Assembly: GCA_037134755.1 (NCBI GenBank)
Contig: JBAXLO010000006.1
Span: 1 to 44,689, forward strand
Length of the DNA: 44,689 nt
Origin: JBAXLO01 sp037134755
Lineage (GTDB): Bacteria > Bacteroidota > Bacteroidia > Bacteroidales > JACABE01
Reading direction: 5' to 3'
The position numbers and the translations under genes are program-made. The notes under the pieces were generated by a model. It did not search any database. It saw only the letters and a program-made list of their open reading frames with translations, and was not told where the DNA came from. Shown piece by piece: positions 43,510 to 44,689 of this stretch. Positions within the stretch are counted from its first letter, which is position 1. Every line of letters begins with the position of its first letter.

Positions 43510-44160
43510 ATGAAAAACCTATACCTATTATTAATAGTACTTCTTTTAATCTTTGGATGTAAAAGCAAAGAGAAGAAATTTGATGATATTGAGTTTATGG
43601 CTTATACCGTTAGTGAATATCTTCCAGGTGAATCAAAGCCTTCAAACACAAATCAAGTTTTTTGCCGTTATTATGCTTTGACAGATAATTTAGGTAAAAC
43701 AAAATTGGTTGTACAGAATCTAAATGTTAAAAACGATATTAAATTTTATGATATTGTTATTGATAAAAAAATAATTAATGATTTAGTTGATTCTATTATG
43801 CGTTTAAAATCATATACTGAATTAAAATGTCATGGAGATTTATTTTATGATGGACTCTTATCAACAATTAGAATTAACACAGGTTATAAAAGTAAAACTG
43901 TTACTTTTATAAATTATTATGATAAAGAAAATGCAATTTATTTACATTATTATAGATATATAGATTCATTAATTCGTACTAAAAATTATATTGCAACAAA
44001 AGATACAAATTTAATTTCCAAAAGGAGAAAAGATTTTATGAACTGGACTTATAAATTAGATACGTTAACATGCTTGATTCCTATTTATATAAATGAACCA
44101 GTAGAATTTATCCCACCCCAAATAAATAAACATAATCACAAACATCCTAAAAAAGATTAA
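43510..44160 (+). CDS. Lipoprotein of unknown function
   Basis: 216 aa from the ATG at 43510; an in-frame TTG at 43501 would only add three residues. The signal peptide has lipobox LIFGC (Cys17), followed by KSKEKK, so it is an exported lipoprotein. The mature part is a mixed alpha/beta sequence rich in Asp, Lys and Tyr, ending in a proline/His/Lys-rich tail (FIPPQINKHNHKHPKKD). I do not recognise the family and see no catalytic motif. It starts 11 bp after the methyltransferase stop and 3 bp before the next gene, so it may be cotranscribed with the restriction genes, although export and cytoplasmic restriction have no obvious functional link. Confidence 0.75.
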   Translation: MKNLYLLLIVLLLIFGCKSKEKKFDDIEFMAYTVSEYLPGESKPSNTNQVFCRYYALTDNLGKTKLVVQNLNVKNDIKFYDIVIDKKIINDLVDSIMRLKSYTELKCHGDLFYDGLLSTIRINTGYKSKTVTFINYYDKENAIYLHYYRYIDSLIRTKNYIATKDTNLISKRRKDFMNWTYKLDTLTCLIPIYINEPVEFIPPQINKHNHKHPKKD

Positions 44161-44163
44161 CCA

Positions 44164-44589
44164 ATGAAAAAACTTCTATTCCTTTTAATAATAATGTATT
44201 CTTTTGCGAATGTATCAAAAGCAGACACCATTGATTTCTGGCATATCTATTATAATAATGTAGAAATAAAGGAAGGTAATGAATATAGTAAATTTGTACT
44301 GAATTTAAATTTAGATAAGATTAAAAATACAGATTCTTTAAGTTTTAGATATTACCATGATTCTCCATGTTTTGATTGTCCTACAAATTTAATTGTTGAG
44401 GACAAGCATCAACAACTTATTATAAAAGCAAGAGGGGAGGGCAATTTTAATCCTATTACATTTAATCTAAAGTGTTTGATTGATTATTTTAATCTTCGTG
44501 GCGAAACAGATTTCAAAGTTTATTATTACAGAGAAATAGAAAATCATAAGATTTATAAAATCTCTGTCTTCTCAATTAAACTGGAATAA
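44164..44589 (+). CDS. Small exported protein of unknown function
   Basis: 141 aa. Residues 1-20 form a signal peptide ending SKADT, cleaved probably after Ala. The mature part is about 120 residues of predicted beta strands (FWHIYYNNVEIKEGNEYSKF; DFKVYYYREIENHKIYKISV) with a CFDC pair that might form a disulfide or bind a metal. Family not recognised. It follows the lipoprotein gene with a 3-bp gap; the two are likely translated together and may form a pair at the cell surface. That is inference from spacing. Confidence 0.72.
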   Translation: MKKLLFLLIIMYSFANVSKADTIDFWHIYYNNVEIKEGNEYSKFVLNLNLDKIKNTDSLSFRYYHDSPCFDCPTNLIVEDKHQQLIIKARGEGNFNPITFNLKCLIDYFNLRGETDFKVYYYREIENHKIYKISVFSIKLE

Positions 44590-44689
44590 GCAATTCCAAA
44601 CACAAAACTTCTTAATTCTCCTTTTTTTGTAACATCCTTAAAAAGAGACCAACTGATGAAAAGTACAGAATGCTTTTCGTGGGTATACG
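44590..44689 (+). other. Edge region; possible start of another gene at 44656
   Basis: An ATG at 44656 opens a frame (MKSTECFSWVY) that runs off the right edge. With 11 codons visible, no judgement is possible. The rest is AT-rich intergenic sequence. Confidence 0.2.

Overview
The window comes from an AT-rich member of the Bacteroidota. The evidence is the glycan-degradation enzymes (GH78, GH38), a Bacteroidota-style glycogen cluster (GT3/GT35, GH57, GT4, debranching enzyme), weak ribosome binding sites, and repeated matches to the Bacteroidota -7 promoter element TAnnTTTG upstream of genes. I see no rRNA, tRNA or CRISPR, and no prophage.

Layout. 1-8.1 kb: the tail of a probable glycosidase, a small repeat protein, a secreted alpha-L-rhamnosidase and a convergent secreted alpha-mannosidase. 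8.2-14.5 kb: an accessory block on the minus strand, with a PIF1/RecD2-type helicase, an HD-domain protein, a REP-associated transposase whose own reading frame has been invaded by palindromic repeats, and two tandem paralogues of unknown family, all interspersed with short palindromic repeats. 14.5-15.9 kb: gene-free, with two tandem-repeat arrays. 15.9-21.1 kb: a thioredoxin-like DUF255 protein, an AraC regulator, a third repeat array, then a pirin and a YceI protein that share an almost identical upstream box at the same distance from the -7 element. 21.2-27.7 kb: a multi-PAS histidine kinase, a single-domain response regulator, a hybrid kinase, a fourth repeat array and a small gene with an in-frame stop.

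27.8-39.0 kb is a minus-strand glycogen operon: debranching enzyme, GT4 glycosyltransferase, GH57 amylase with a FliG-like tail, a hybrid histidine kinase, and one polypeptide joining glycogen synthase (GT3) to alpha-glucan phosphorylase (GT35). Synthesis, breakdown and a sensor kinase therefore appear to be co-transcribed. 39.4-40.9 kb: a beta-helix lipoprotein. 41.0-43.5 kb: a divergent XRE regulator and a type II restriction-modification pair clearly related to EcoRV, so GATATC is the predicted target. 43.5-44.6 kb: two small exported proteins of unknown function.

The most unusual points are: four unrelated-sequence intergenic arrays that all have 21-bp or 41/42-bp periods (about two and four helical turns), one of which places GATATC at 41/21-bp steps in a genome predicted to carry an EcoRV-like system; a transposase invaded by its probable own substrates; the shared pirin/yceI promoter box; and the glycogen operon with a built-in kinase, a synthase-phosphorylase fusion and a FliG-like tail.
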